Source: Azovibrio restrictus DSM 23866 (lineage in GTDB: Bacteria > Pseudomonadota > Gammaproteobacteria > Burkholderiales > Rhodocyclaceae). From it: a stretch of DNA of 64,000 bases. Under the pieces are notes generated by a model. That model searched no databases. It saw nothing but the letters and a program-made list of their open reading frames with translations, and was not told where the DNA came from. Positions 16,753 through 26,600 of this stretch are shown here, piece by piece (position 1 is the stretch's first letter; every line of letters begins with the position of its first letter). The translations under genes and the position numbers were made by a program. The stretch covers positions 133,005 through 197,004 of the forward strand of contig NZ_AUCH01000007.1 in NCBI RefSeq assembly GCF_000429665.1. Direction: 5' to 3'.

Positions 16753-17195
16753 CCGGAAGCCCCCTCTATCCCAGCATCCCCCGCCGCCTGACCTCCATGG
16801 TGTACGAGAGCCTGCTGCTGTTCGGCCTCGTGGCCGTCGGCTTCATCCTGCCCCACGCCCTGCTCGGCACCCTGGCCCAGGTCGTAGCCCCTTCCTGGGT
16901 GGTGCGCACCCACTTCATCCTGCTGTTGATGCTCTACTACGTCTGGTTCTGGCTCAACGGCGGCCAGACCCTGGCCATGAAGACCTGGAAAATCCAGGTA
17001 CAGGACCGGTCCGGCGCCCCCCTGCGCCCGCTTCAGGCCGTCCTGCGCTATCTGGCCGCCTGGCCCAGCCTGCTGTTTTTCGGTATCGGCGTGTTCTGGG
17101 CCCTGTTCGACAAGGACAGGCAATTCCTTCACGACCGCATCGCCGGCAGCCGCCTCATCCTGATCGCCCCGGAGCAGAAACCCGCCAAGTCCTGA
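16749..17195 (+). CDS. RDD family membrane protein
   Basis: This 148-residue protein contains PSIPRRLTSMVYESLLLFGL at its start, three further hydrophobic segments, and GGQTLAMKTWKIQVQD plus DKDRQFLHDRIAGSRLI, the typical RDD-domain ends. Function is unknown; some members transport ions. The start overlaps the DUF3106 stop (ATGA). It converges with lptG, 8 nt apart. Confidence 0.9.
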   Translation: MTGSPLYPSIPRRLTSMVYESLLLFGLVAVGFILPHALLGTLAQVVAPSWVVRTHFILLLMLYYVWFWLNGGQTLAMKTWKIQVQDRSGAPLRPLQAVLRYLAAWPSLLFFGIGVFWALFDKDRQFLHDRIAGSRLILIAPEQKPAKS

Positions 17196-17203
17196 GAGAA
17201 CCC

Positions 17204-18295
17204 TCAGCGCCGCTCCACCCACCACAGCATGCCCAGCGCTGCCAGCAGGAACAGGGCCGAAGGCGCCAGGGCACTGGCCAGGGGAGGCCAGGAATGAATC
17301 ACCCCGAGGCTGGAGAAGAGGCCATTGAGCATGTGGAACAACACCCCCACCATGACCCCCCCGAAAATCTGCAGGCTGACGCCCCCCATGCGGCTGTGGG
17401 TGTAACCGAAGGGTAGGGCCAGGGCCACCATCACCAGGGCCGCCATGGGATAGAAGAATTTCTTCCAGAGGGCGATCTCGTAACGCTCGGTCTTCTGGTT
17501 ATTGGTCCACAGGTGGCGCAAATAGGTCACCAGACTGATCAGGGACATGCGCTCCGGAGCCACCATCAGCACCGAGATGATCTCCGGCGTCAGGGCCGAA
17601 CTCCAGCGCAACTCCGCCTCCCGCTCCACCCAGGCCCGGGGCTGGGCCTGCCCCCGGGCATCCTCCAGGACCGTGCGCACCACCTCGTTCAGCTGCCAGA
17701 ACCCGGGCTCCAGAAAAACCCCTTCCCGGGCTTCCATCACGAATTGCAGGCGATTCTGCTCATCGAACTGGTAGACGCGCAGCTGCTCCAGCCGGGCGTC
17801 AGGGGTGGCTGAACGGATATTCACGAAGGAGCGTCCATCCTTGACCCAGAGGCCGGAACGGAACTCCTTGGCCACCACATTGCGGATCGCCTTGACCCGC
17901 ATCTCCTGGGCCGTGCGCTCCGCCGGCGGCACCACGCTCTCGCCCAGCAGCAGAGCCCCCAGGGCAAACAGGCCCGCCACCTTGAAAAGCAGCAGCAACA
18001 GCTGCCGGGTCGTCATCCCCGAAGCCCGCAGCACCGTGATTTCCGAATGCCGTGCCAGACTGGAAAGGGCATACAGGGCCCCGATCAGGGCGGCAATGGG
18101 CATCAACTCGTAGATCCGCCCCGGCAGGCGCAGCCCCACGTAGGCAAAGGCATGGCCGACACCGAACTCGCCCCGGCCCACGTCCTTGAGACTTTCGATC
18201 AGGTCGAAGAAGCCATACAGGGCCACCAGAGCCGCCAGCACCAGCAGGATGGCCGCCAGGAGCTCCCGGGCAATGTATTTCTCGTGGATTTTCAT
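17204..18295 (-). CDS. lptG: LPS export ABC transporter permease LptG
   Basis: LptG (363 aa) is one of two inner-membrane permeases of LptB2FG, which extracts lipopolysaccharide. It has N-terminal membrane segments with YIARELLAAILLVLAALVAL and RLPGRIYELMPIAALIGALY, a central periplasmic jellyroll (about 100-270), and C-terminal segments with ALPFGYTHSRMGGVSLQIFG. The start overlaps the lptF stop by 4 nt (ATGA). Confidence 0.96.
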   Translation of the reverse strand: MKIHEKYIARELLAAILLVLAALVALYGFFDLIESLKDVGRGEFGVGHAFAYVGLRLPGRIYELMPIAALIGALYALSSLARHSEITVLRASGMTTRQLLLLLFKVAGLFALGALLLGESVVPPAERTAQEMRVKAIRNVVAKEFRSGLWVKDGRSFVNIRSATPDARLEQLRVYQFDEQNRLQFVMEAREGVFLEPGFWQLNEVVRTVLEDARGQAQPRAWVEREAELRWSSALTPEIISVLMVAPERMSLISLVTYLRHLWTNNQKTERYEIALWKKFFYPMAALVMVALALPFGYTHSRMGGVSLQIFGGVMVGVLFHMLNGLFSSLGVIHSWPPLASALAPSALFLLAALGMLWWVERR

Positions 18296-19374
18296 GGGGT
18301 TTTACGCCGCCAGAAGGCGAACACCGCCAGCCTTTGGTGGAATAGGGCTGCCAACACCAGGAGCATGAACACATGGGGCGCCCACACCGCCACTTCGAAA
18401 GGCAGCTGCTCCCGGGCCACCCAGGCCTGGCTGATGGACAGCAGATTGTTGTAAAGGGTGAATACCACGATGGACAGCAGCATGTTCATGGAACGGCCGG
18501 CCCGGGGATTGACGAAAGACAGGGGAATAGCCAGCAGGGCCAGCAGCAGGGCCGACAGGGGCAGGCCAAAACGCCACAGGACCTCGCCCTGCTCGCGCAC
18601 CCCGTCCCCCTGCAACAGATCCCAGAGGGGCATGGTTTTAGGGGTACGCTCGGCCGTGCGCACCTCCGCATCATGGATGCGCACCCCGTAACGCTCGAAC
18701 TCCATGACCCGGAACTCCGGCGACCCGGGCTCCACCTCGTAGCGATGCCCCTGATTCAGCATAAGGAAACGGTCCCCGTTGGCCACGATTTCCTGGCGGC
18801 CCGAATCGGCCATCACCACCCCCAGGCGTCCTTCCTGAACCGTGGTGACAAAAACGTTCTTCACATACCCGGCATCCTCGGCAACCCGCTCCACGAACAC
18901 GATGCGCCCCCCGGAACTGGCCTCCTGGAAGGCACCAGGGGCAATCTGGGAGGTATCACTGCGGGCATCGAGCTTGCTCCGGTATTCAGCGCTCTTGGAC
19001 AGGGCCCAGGGCGACAGGAACAGGGAAAGAGCCGCGACCGCCACCACGATGGGCAGGGAAAAATGAAAAACGGGGCGTAACCAGGCGGTCAGGGGCAAAC
19101 CGGAGGAAAACCACACCACCATCTCGGAATCCCGATACGCCCGGGTCAGCGGCAGCAGGATGGCCATGAACAGGGTGAGGGAAAGCAGGATGGGCAGGTA
19201 ATTGAGGGCAGCAAAACCCAGCAGGGCCACCACTGCCTCGGGTGCCAGGCGCCCCCCGGCCGCCTCGTTGAGCAGGCGGATCAGCTGGGTGGATACCAGA
19301 ATGGCGAAAAGTGCGACAAAAACACCCGCTGCTGCCTGGGCGAATTCACGCCGCGCGGCGCGCTCGAAGATCAT
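18292..19374 (-). CDS. lptF: LPS export ABC transporter permease LptF
   Basis: The partner permease (360 aa) starts MIFERAARREFAQAAAGVFV and has ILLSLTLFMAILLPLTRAYRDSEMVV in pieces, a periplasmic beta domain, and C-terminal ALLALLAIPLSFVNPRAGRS. It is translationally coupled to lptG and divergent from pepA, the usual betaproteobacterial arrangement. Confidence 0.96.
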   Translation of the reverse strand: MIFERAARREFAQAAAGVFVALFAILVSTQLIRLLNEAAGGRLAPEAVVALLGFAALNYLPILLSLTLFMAILLPLTRAYRDSEMVVWFSSGLPLTAWLRPVFHFSLPIVVAVAALSLFLSPWALSKSAEYRSKLDARSDTSQIAPGAFQEASSGGRIVFVERVAEDAGYVKNVFVTTVQEGRLGVVMADSGRQEIVANGDRFLMLNQGHRYEVEPGSPEFRVMEFERYGVRIHDAEVRTAERTPKTMPLWDLLQGDGVREQGEVLWRFGLPLSALLLALLAIPLSFVNPRAGRSMNMLLSIVVFTLYNNLLSISQAWVAREQLPFEVAVWAPHVFMLLVLAALFHQRLAVFAFWRRKTP

Positions 19375-19377
19375 CTT

Positions 19378-19407
19378 TTGACTTCGGTGAAAAAATGCAG
19401 GGATAAT
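19378..19407 (+). promoter_or_regulatory. Sigma-70 promoter of pepA
   Basis: TTGACT (19378-19383) and GATAAT (19402-19407) are separated by 18 nt. Initiation near 19414 would leave a leader of about 33 nt before the GTG start. Confidence 0.7.
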
Positions 19408-19446
19408 CGCCGCAGTCGTCGAAAATCACGCGATAAGGAGCGGCGA

Positions 19447-20943
19447 GTGGAATTTAGCATAAAAAGCGGAAGCCCGGAAAAACAGCGCAGCGCCTGCGTC
19501 GTGGTGGGCGTGTTCGAACCCCGCAAGCTGACCCTGCCGGCAGAGCTGCTGGACAAGGCGGCCAAGGGCTATATCTCCGACATCATCCGGCGTGGCGACA
19601 TGGAAGGGAAATCCGGCACCACCCTGCTGCTCCACAACGTACCCGGCTCCCTCTGCGACCGGGTGCTGCTGGTGGGCCTGGGCAAGGAAAAGGAGTTCCG
19701 GGAAAAGGAATACTGCGACGCCATCCGCACCGCGGTGAAAACCCTCAACGAAACCGGCGCCTTCGACGGCACCCTGTTCCTCACCGAAACCGGCCCCAAA
19801 CGCCGCGGCGTCGCCTGGCGCATCCGCCAGGCCAGCATGGTCGCCCAGGAAGCCGTGTACCGCTTCGACCAGTACAAGAGCAAGAAGGCGGAAATCCGCC
19901 GCCCCCTGCGCAAACTCACCTTTGCCGTGGAAAGGCGCAATGAGCTGCCTCCGGCCGAGGAAGCCCTGGCCCAGGGCAATGCCATCGCCGAGGGCATTGC
20001 CCTGGCACGCAATCTTGGCAACCAGCCCGGCAACGTATGCACCCCCAGCCATCTGGCCGAACAGGCCCAGCAGATGGCCCAGGAAACCGGCATGAGCTGC
20101 CAGGTGCTGGAACGGGAGGAAATGGAAGCCCTGGGCATGCACTCCCTGCTTTCCGTGGCCAGGGGCTCCCGTCAGGCGCCCAAGTTCATCATTCTGGAGC
20201 ATAAGGGCGGCAAGGTCGGCGACAAACCCCTGGTGCTGGTCGGCAAAGGCATCACCTTCGACACCGGCGGCATCTCTCTCAAGCCCGCCGCCGACATGGA
20301 CGAGATGAAGTACGACATGTGCGGCGCCGCCGCCGTGCTCGGCACCATGCAGGCCGCAGCCCGCATGGCCCTGCCCGTCAATCTCGTCGCCTTGGTGCCC
20401 AGCTGCGAGAACATGCCGGGCGGCAACGCCTCCCGCCCCGGGGACATCGTCACCTCCATGTCCGGCCAGACCATCGAGATCCTCAACACCGATGCCGAAG
20501 GGCGGCTCATCCTCTGTGACGCCCTCACCTACGCGGAACGCTTCGAACCGGAGGCCGTGATCGACGTGGCCACCCTGACCGGCGCCTGCGTCGTGGCCCT
20601 GGGCCATGTGGCCACCGGCCTGTTCGCCAACGAGGACAGTCTGGCCCGGGAACTGCTGACAGCCGGCGAAGAAGCCCATGACCGGGCCTGGCACATGCCC
20701 CTCTGGGACGATTACCAGGACCTGCTCAAGAGCCCCTTCGCCGACATGGGCAATGTGGGCGGCCGCTGGGGCGGCGCCATTACCGCCGCCTGCTTCCTGT
20801 CCCGGTTTGCCAAGAAGTATGAATGGGCCCACCTGGACATCGCCGGCACCGCCTGGAAATCCGGCTCGGACAAGGGCGCCACCGGCCGCCCCGTGTCCCT
20901 GCTGGCCCACTACCTGCTGAAGCGCACGGAAAAACTCCATTGA
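19447..20943 (+). CDS. pepA: Leucyl aminopeptidase (M17)
   Basis: PepA (498 aa) is a hexameric two-metal aminopeptidase; the E. coli protein also binds DNA. The GTG at 19447 follows AAGGAG and gives VEFSIKSGSPEKQRSACVVV, the family start. The catalytic domain shows GKGITFDTGGISLKPAADMD (Lys and metal ligands) and NTDAEGRLILCDAL, the M17 signature. It is divergent from lptF and is followed by holC after 16 nt. Confidence 0.97.
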   Translation: MEFSIKSGSPEKQRSACVVVGVFEPRKLTLPAELLDKAAKGYISDIIRRGDMEGKSGTTLLLHNVPGSLCDRVLLVGLGKEKEFREKEYCDAIRTAVKTLNETGAFDGTLFLTETGPKRRGVAWRIRQASMVAQEAVYRFDQYKSKKAEIRRPLRKLTFAVERRNELPPAEEALAQGNAIAEGIALARNLGNQPGNVCTPSHLAEQAQQMAQETGMSCQVLEREEMEALGMHSLLSVARGSRQAPKFIILEHKGGKVGDKPLVLVGKGITFDTGGISLKPAADMDEMKYDMCGAAAVLGTMQAAARMALPVNLVALVPSCENMPGGNASRPGDIVTSMSGQTIEILNTDAEGRLILCDALTYAERFEPEAVIDVATLTGACVVALGHVATGLFANEDSLARELLTAGEEAHDRAWHMPLWDDYQDLLKSPFADMGNVGGRWGGAITAACFLSRFAKKYEWAHLDIAGTAWKSGSDKGATGRPVSLLAHYLLKRTEKLH

Positions 20944-20959
20944 GCCGTCCCCCCGCCCC

Positions 20960-21382
20960 GTGACCAAGGTCTTCTTCTATCACAACGTCCAGGACCGGCT
21001 GGGGGCGGCCTGCGCCCTGGTCAGCAAGGCCTACGCCCAGGGCAAGGACTTCACCGTCTATGCACCGGACCCGGAGCGGGCCCAGGTGCTGGACCGGCTG
21101 CTGTGGACCCAGCCCCCCCTGGGATTTCTGCCCCACTGCCGGGCCGACTCCCCCTTGGCCGCCGAAACCCCGGTCCTGATCGCCAGCCGGCTGGACGCCC
21201 TGCCCCAGGATCAGCGTCTGCTCAATCTGGCCGACGACATTCCCGCTGACTTCGACCGCTTTGCCAGCCTCATCGAAGTGGTCAGCCAGTCGGAAGAAGA
21301 CCGCCAGCAGGCCCGCCAGCGCTTCCGGCAGTACAAGGAGATGGGCTGCGAGATTCAGTCCACCGACATGGCGGGGCGCTGA
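20960..21382 (+). CDS. holC: DNA polymerase III chi subunit
   Basis: The 140-residue product links the clamp loader to SSB. Family features are VFFYHNVQDRLGAACALVSK, LDRLLWTQPPLGFLPH and the C-terminal YKEMGCEIQ. It begins with GTG at 20960. It lies in the conserved pepA-holC-valS neighbourhood. Confidence 0.95.
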   Translation: MTKVFFYHNVQDRLGAACALVSKAYAQGKDFTVYAPDPERAQVLDRLLWTQPPLGFLPHCRADSPLAAETPVLIASRLDALPQDQRLLNLADDIPADFDRFASLIEVVSQSEEDRQQARQRFRQYKEMGCEIQSTDMAGR

Positions 21383-21384
21383 CC

Positions 21385-21768
21385 ATGCAGGAAATCACTC
21401 CACCCTCCTACCCGCCCCTGGATGACGTGGTCTCCCGGGCCGACGCCTTCATGCAGCGCCAGCGCCCGGCCCCCCAACCTCCGGCCCCACCGCCCCTGGA
21501 AGACGACGACCTGCCCGTCCTCACCGACGTGGTCAACCTGGATAGCCCGGCCCCCCAACCCCACCTGCAGCAAGCCCTGCCCGACCTGGAAGCCCTGGGC
21601 CAGGAACTCTCCGCCGCCATCCAGAAACGGCTGCAGGCGGAGATTCCCACCCTGGTGGAAGCCGCCATGCACGCGGCCCTGGCCCAGATCAGCCAGGACA
21701 TCCGCCTGGGCCTGGAGGAAACCACCCAGAGCGCCATCCGGGACTACATGCAGGGCCTGCCCCGCTAG
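21385..21768 (+). CDS. Conserved hypothetical protein between holC and valS
   Basis: This 127-residue acidic protein has a proline-rich first half (PAPQPPAPPPLEDDDLPVLT) and an amphipathic helical second half (LGQELSAAIQKRLQAEIPTL, VEAAMHAALAQISQDIRL). There is no signal or membrane segment. It starts 2 nt after holC. I recognise no function; the helical tail could mediate oligomerisation. Confidence 0.8.
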   Translation: MQEITPPSYPPLDDVVSRADAFMQRQRPAPQPPAPPPLEDDDLPVLTDVVNLDSPAPQPHLQQALPDLEALGQELSAAIQKRLQAEIPTLVEAAMHAALAQISQDIRLGLEETTQSAIRDYMQGLPR

Positions 21769-21806
21769 ACCGAGCAGTCCAGCCTCAGCCGCCGGCTCCG
21801 AGCCGG

Positions 21807-21812
21807 TATAAT
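21807..21812 (+). promoter_or_regulatory. Candidate -10 box of valS
   Basis: A perfect TATAAT at 21807-21812 lies 31 nt before the valS ATG. No clear -35 is visible in the GC-rich sequence upstream. Confidence 0.5.
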
Positions 21813-21843
21813 CGCGGGTTTTCTGCCTTCCATCATCAGATCC

Positions 21844-24684
21844 ATGGAACTCGCCAAGAGCTTTGAACCTGCGGACATCGAGCGCCGCTGGTACCCCGAG
21901 TGGGAATCCCGCAATTATTTCGCCGCCGGCCTGGACACTTCCAAACCCGCTGACGAATCCTTCTGCATCCTGCTGCCGCCGCCCAACGTCACCGGCACCC
22001 TGCACATGGGCCACGGTTTCAACCAGACCATCATGGACGCCCTCACCCGCTACTACCGGATGAAGGGCCACAACACCCTGTGGCAGCCGGGCACCGACCA
22101 CGCCGGCATCGCCACCCAGATCGTGGTGGAGCGCCAGCTGGACGCCCAGGGCATTTCCCGCCACGACCTGGGCCGGGAGAAGTTCCTGGAAAAGGTGTGG
22201 GAGTGGAAGGAATACTCCGGCGGCACCATCACCCGCCAGATGCGCCGCATGGGCACCAGCCCGGACTGGAAGCGGGAACGCTTCACCATGGATGCCGGCC
22301 TCAACAAGATCGTCACCGAATCCTTCGTCCGCCTCTACAAGGAAGGTCTCATCTACCGCGGCAAGCGCCTGGTGAACTGGGACCCGAAGCTGCACACCGC
22401 CGTCTCCGACCTGGAAGTGGTGCAGGAGGAGGAAGACGGTTTCATGTGGCACATCCGCTACCCCCTGGCGGACGGCAGCACCACCCTGACCGTGGCCACC
22501 ACCCGGCCCGAGACCATGCTGGGCGACACCGCCGTCATGGTCCACCCGGAAGATGAGCGCTACAAGCACCTCATCGGCAAGATGGTGAAGCTGCCCCTGA
22601 CCGACCGGGAAATCCCGGTCATCGCCGACGCCTATGTGGACATGGAATTCGGCACCGGCGTGGTGAAAGTCACCCCGGCCCACGACTTCAACGACTACGC
22701 TGTGGGCCAGCGCCACAACCTGCCGATCATCAGCATCCTGACCCTGGATGCCAAGATCAACGAGCACGCCCCCGAGAAGTACCGGGGCCTGGACCGGTTC
22801 GATGCGCGCAAAGCCGTGGTGGCCGACCTGGAGGCCCTGGGCATCCTGGAAAAGACCGACAAGCACAAGCTCAAGGTGCCCCGCGGCGACCGTACCGGCG
22901 TGGTCATCGAGCCCATGCTCACCGACCAGTGGTTCGTCGCCATGAGCAAGCCCGGCGAGGACGGCAAGTCCATCACCGAGAAGGCCCTGGACGTGGTGCA
23001 ATCCGGCGAGATCAAGTTCTACCCGGAAAACTGGGTGAACACCTACAACCAGTGGCTCAACAACATCCAGGACTGGTGCATCTCCCGCCAGCTGTGGTGG
23101 GGCCACCAGATTCCCGCCTGGTACGGCGTGAACGGCGAAGTCTTCGTTGCCCACAACGAGGAAGAAGCCCGGTCCCAGGCCGATGCCGCCGGTTACGCCG
23201 GTCAGTTGACCCGGGATGCGGACGTGCTCGACACCTGGTACTCCTCCGCCCTGTGGCCCTTCTCCACCCTGGACTGGACCCCGGAATACCCGGCCAAGTC
23301 CAACCCGGCCCTGGACCTGTACCTGCCCTCCTCCGTGCTGGTCACGGGCTTCGACATCATCTTCTTCTGGGTGGCGCGCATGGTCATGATGACCAAGCAC
23401 ATCACCGGCAAGATTCCCTTCAAGCACGTCTATGTGCACGGCCTGATCCGGGACGGCGAAGGCCAGAAAATGTCCAAGTCCAAGGGCAACGTGCTGGACC
23501 CCATAGACCTGATCGACGGCATCGACATCGAAGCGCTGGTGCAAAAGCGCACCACCGGCCTGATGAATCCCAAGCAGGCGGCCCAGATCGAGAAGAAGAC
23601 CCGCAAGGAATTCCCCGAGGGCATCCCCTCCTTCGGCACCGACGCCCTGCGCTTCACCTTCGCCTCACTCGCCTCCCCGGGCCGCGACATCAAGTTCGAC
23701 CTGAATCGCTGCGAGGGCTACCGCAACTTCTGCAACAAGCTGTGGAACGCCACCCGCTTCGTGCTGATGAACGTGGAAGGCCACGACCTGGCCCTGGAAC
23801 ACGCCCAGGCCGCCGACGGCTCCTGTCCCGCCACCCCGGGTGCCGCCCCCCTCAAGTTCAGCTTCGCCGACCGCTGGATCGTCAGCCGCCTACAGAAGCT
23901 GGAAGCCGAGGTGGCCCAGCACTTCACCGAATACCGCTTCGACCTGCTGTCCCAGGCCCTCTACCACTTCATCTGGGACGAGTTCTGCGACTGGTACCTG
24001 GAAGTGGCCAAGGTGGAAATGGCCGGCGCCAACGAAGCCGCCGCCCGGGGCGCCCGCCGCACCCTGGTGCGCACCCTGGAAGCCCTGCTACGCCTGGCTC
24101 ACCCGGTGATCCCCTTCATCACCGAAGAACTCTGGCAGACCGTGGCCCCGATCGCCGGCCGTAAAACCGGCGACTCCATCATGCTGGCGCCCTACCCGGC
24201 TGCCGACCTGAAGAAGGTGGACGAGGACTCTGAAGCCAAGATGGAGCGCCTCAAGACCTACGTTTCCGCCTGCCGCAACCTGCGGGGCGAAATGAAAGTT
24301 TCCGATTCCATGCGCACGCCCATGATCGTGGCTGGCGACACGGGGGAGCTGAAGGAATTCGCCCCCATCCTGCAGGCCCTGGCCAAGCTCTCCGAGATCA
24401 GCTTCGTGGACGAGATTCCCGCCGACGCCCTGGCCCCCGTAGCCGTGGTGGGCGAAACCCGGCTGATGCTGGTGGTGGAGATCGACGTGGCCGCCGAAAA
24501 GGAACGCCTGGCCAAGGAAATCGAGAAGCTGGAAAAACAGGTGGCCATGGCCAAGGGCAAGCTGGACAACGAAAGCTTCGTGGCCCGGGCTCCCGCTGCC
24601 GTGGTGGCCCAGGAAAAGGAACGCATGGAAGCCGCCCTGGCCACCCTGGGCAAGCTCAAGCCCCAGCTCGCCAAGCTGGGCTGA
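21844..24684 (+). CDS. valS: Valyl-tRNA synthetase
   Basis: ValS (946 aa) charges tRNA-Val and edits misactivated threonine. The class I signatures are PPPNVTGTLHMGHGF (HIGH, about residues 41-55) and KMSKSKGNV (KMSKS, about 542-550). The CP1 editing domain includes TTRPETMLGDTAVMVHPED. The C-terminus has the ValS coiled coil (LAKEIEKLEKQVAMAKGKL). Length is standard. A strong terminator follows. Confidence 0.98.
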   Translation: MELAKSFEPADIERRWYPEWESRNYFAAGLDTSKPADESFCILLPPPNVTGTLHMGHGFNQTIMDALTRYYRMKGHNTLWQPGTDHAGIATQIVVERQLDAQGISRHDLGREKFLEKVWEWKEYSGGTITRQMRRMGTSPDWKRERFTMDAGLNKIVTESFVRLYKEGLIYRGKRLVNWDPKLHTAVSDLEVVQEEEDGFMWHIRYPLADGSTTLTVATTRPETMLGDTAVMVHPEDERYKHLIGKMVKLPLTDREIPVIADAYVDMEFGTGVVKVTPAHDFNDYAVGQRHNLPIISILTLDAKINEHAPEKYRGLDRFDARKAVVADLEALGILEKTDKHKLKVPRGDRTGVVIEPMLTDQWFVAMSKPGEDGKSITEKALDVVQSGEIKFYPENWVNTYNQWLNNIQDWCISRQLWWGHQIPAWYGVNGEVFVAHNEEEARSQADAAGYAGQLTRDADVLDTWYSSALWPFSTLDWTPEYPAKSNPALDLYLPSSVLVTGFDIIFFWVARMVMMTKHITGKIPFKHVYVHGLIRDGEGQKMSKSKGNVLDPIDLIDGIDIEALVQKRTTGLMNPKQAAQIEKKTRKEFPEGIPSFGTDALRFTFASLASPGRDIKFDLNRCEGYRNFCNKLWNATRFVLMNVEGHDLALEHAQAADGSCPATPGAAPLKFSFADRWIVSRLQKLEAEVAQHFTEYRFDLLSQALYHFIWDEFCDWYLEVAKVEMAGANEAAARGARRTLVRTLEALLRLAHPVIPFITEELWQTVAPIAGRKTGDSIMLAPYPAADLKKVDEDSEAKMERLKTYVSACRNLRGEMKVSDSMRTPMIVAGDTGELKEFAPILQALAKLSEISFVDEIPADALAPVAVVGETRLMLVVEIDVAAEKERLAKEIEKLEKQVAMAKGKLDNESFVARAPAAVVAQEKERMEAALATLGKLKPQLAKLG

Positions 24685-24700
24685 TTTTCCCGCCCCGACC

Positions 24701-24741
24701 AAACGGGCCGCCTCCCGATGGGGAGCGCGGCCCGTTTCTTT
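24701..24741 (+). terminator. Intrinsic terminator of valS
   Basis: A long stem pairs AAACGGGCCGC (24701-24711) with GCGGCCCGTTT (24727-24737). An inner CTCCC/GGGAG stem surrounds loop GATG, and CTTTT follows. Confidence 0.9.
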
Positions 24742-24767
24742 TGCCACTACTTCCAGGCGCTAACTTC

Positions 24768-26561
24768 TCAAGGCGCAGCTTCCACCAAGGCCACCTGGCC
24801 CCAGCCCCGCAAGGCATTGCCGCAGCGGATTTCCTCCGCCCGGCGCAGGTCGGCCAGGCGGAGCTCTGCCTCCCGAGCCAGGCCCGCCGCCAGCATTTCC
24901 GCCCGGAATACCCCGGGCAAGGCGCCCGACTCCAGGGGCGGCGTCAGCCACTCGCCATCGATGCGGGCAAAGACGTTGCTGCGCGCCCCTTCGGCCACCC
25001 GGCCCTGCTCGTTCAGGAACAGCACGTCGAACACCTCCGGGCGCTCCGCCACCCGGGCCAGGGCCTGGTCATACAGGCTGCGCGCCGTGGTCTTGTGGCG
25101 CCGCAAGGGGTCGTCGGCATCGATGCGGGGCTCTGCCAGGAGGAGCAGGCGCTCGCCCCCGGGCTCGGGCCCCAAAGGCTGACAGCGGACGCTGAAGGCC
25201 CCGGCCTTGTTTAGGCTCAGGCGCACCCGGCACAGGCCGTCGGCCAGATCGCCCAGGTCCAAGGCCGCCCGCATCGCCGCCTCGCTCCAGGGAAAGCCCA
25301 GCCAGGCCGCCGAGCGGGCCATACGTTGCAGATGCCCGGCCAGCCGGGGATAACGAGGCTGACCCGAGAGTACTTCCAGGCGCAGGGTTTCTATCAGTTC
25401 CAGCCCCGGATCCAGGTCCGTGAGGAAACGCCCCTTGAGTAGGCACTCCTGCCATTCGGCCCCGGCTTCGGAATCCGCCACAATGCCGCTGCCCACCCCC
25501 ATGCGGCCCCGGCCCCGGGCATCGATCTCCAGACTGCGGATGGCCACGTTGAGACGCAGCTCCCCAGCCGGCGAGCGCCAGCCCAGGGCTCCGGTGTAAA
25601 TGCCCCGGGGACCCTGTTCCAGCTCCCGGATGATCTGCATGGCCCGGACCTTGGGAGCCCCGGTGATGGAACCACAGGGAAACAGGGCCTGCAGCAGGGC
25701 GAAGTCGTCCCCGCCGTCCACCTCCGCCTCCACCTGGGAAACCATCTGATGCACGGTGGGGTAGCTTTCCACGGCAAACAGGGAGGTCACGGCCACACTG
25801 CCGGGCCGGGCCAGCCGCCCCAGGTCATTGCGCAGCAGGTCCACGATCATCAGGTTCTCCGCCCGGTTCTTGGCGGATGCCGCCAGGGCCTGGGCCGCCA
25901 GCCGGTCCGCGCCGGCATCCGGGGAACGGGGCGCCGTACCTTTCATGGGCCGGGTCAGCAGATGCTCCCCCTGGCGATGCAGGAACAGTTCCGGAGAGAG
26001 GGAAATGATGCTGCCTTCCGGCGCCTGCACCAAACCACCGTAACGCACTGGCTGGCGGGTCCGCAGGCGCCGGTAAAGGTCCAGGGGGGTGCCGTAGGCC
26101 TGGAATTCCAGGGGAAAGGTGAAATTGATCTGGTAACAGTCGCCGGCCCGGATGTAATCCTGGATCCGCCCCAGGGCGGCCCGGTAAGCGGACTCCTCCA
26201 GCCCGGCCCGCAGCGCCCCCACCCCGGCTGGCGCCATCGCCCCCCGGGCGGCCAGCCAGGCCTCCAGCTCCGGGGGGGACAGCACCTGGCAATTCCGGTA
26301 AGTCTGCACCCAGGCCCGGGTACCGGCCGGCTTTGCCCCTGCCGCTGCAGCAGGTTCCAGCACCGGCCCCAGTTCGTAATCCAGACACCAGACGGACCAC
26401 AGGCCCTGGGCGGCGACGGCCGCCAGGGCCTGCTGCAGGGTCTGCCCATCGCTCACCGGCCAACGGGCGGCAGGTTCCTGGAACAGCCAGGCCGCCGGCT
26501 GCCCGGGCACGGCAAAGCGGTCCTCAAACAGGGCGAAGGAGGCAGGCAAGGGGGGATGCAA
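24768..26561 (-). CDS. pabBC: Fused aminodeoxychorismate synthase component I / 4-amino-4-deoxychorismate lyase
   Basis: The 597-residue protein joins PabB (about 1-370) and PabC (about 375-597), both steps from chorismate to p-aminobenzoate for folate. The PabB part has RPMKGTAPR (the PIKGT lysine), LMIVDLLRNDLGR and LFPCGSITGAPKVRAM. The PabC part is a fold-type IV PLP enzyme with HKTTARSLYDQAL containing the candidate PLP lysine and LPGVFRAEML. Amidotransferase PabA is not nearby. Single-chain PabBC proteins occur in other proteobacteria. Confidence 0.93.
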   Translation of the reverse strand: MHPPLPASFALFEDRFAVPGQPAAWLFQEPAARWPVSDGQTLQQALAAVAAQGLWSVWCLDYELGPVLEPAAAAGAKPAGTRAWVQTYRNCQVLSPPELEAWLAARGAMAPAGVGALRAGLEESAYRAALGRIQDYIRAGDCYQINFTFPLEFQAYGTPLDLYRRLRTRQPVRYGGLVQAPEGSIISLSPELFLHRQGEHLLTRPMKGTAPRSPDAGADRLAAQALAASAKNRAENLMIVDLLRNDLGRLARPGSVAVTSLFAVESYPTVHQMVSQVEAEVDGGDDFALLQALFPCGSITGAPKVRAMQIIRELEQGPRGIYTGALGWRSPAGELRLNVAIRSLEIDARGRGRMGVGSGIVADSEAGAEWQECLLKGRFLTDLDPGLELIETLRLEVLSGQPRYPRLAGHLQRMARSAAWLGFPWSEAAMRAALDLGDLADGLCRVRLSLNKAGAFSVRCQPLGPEPGGERLLLLAEPRIDADDPLRRHKTTARSLYDQALARVAERPEVFDVLFLNEQGRVAEGARSNVFARIDGEWLTPPLESGALPGVFRAEMLAAGLAREAELRLADLRRAEEIRCGNALRGWGQVALVEAAP

Positions 26562-26600
26562 ATGGACGGCTCCGGCGGTGCCCGCCGGAGCCCAAGCGGC

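Noticed and set aside
21355..23544. 729-codon minus-strand frame opposite valS
   Set aside because: Antisense shadow; valS has complete class I synthetase motifs.
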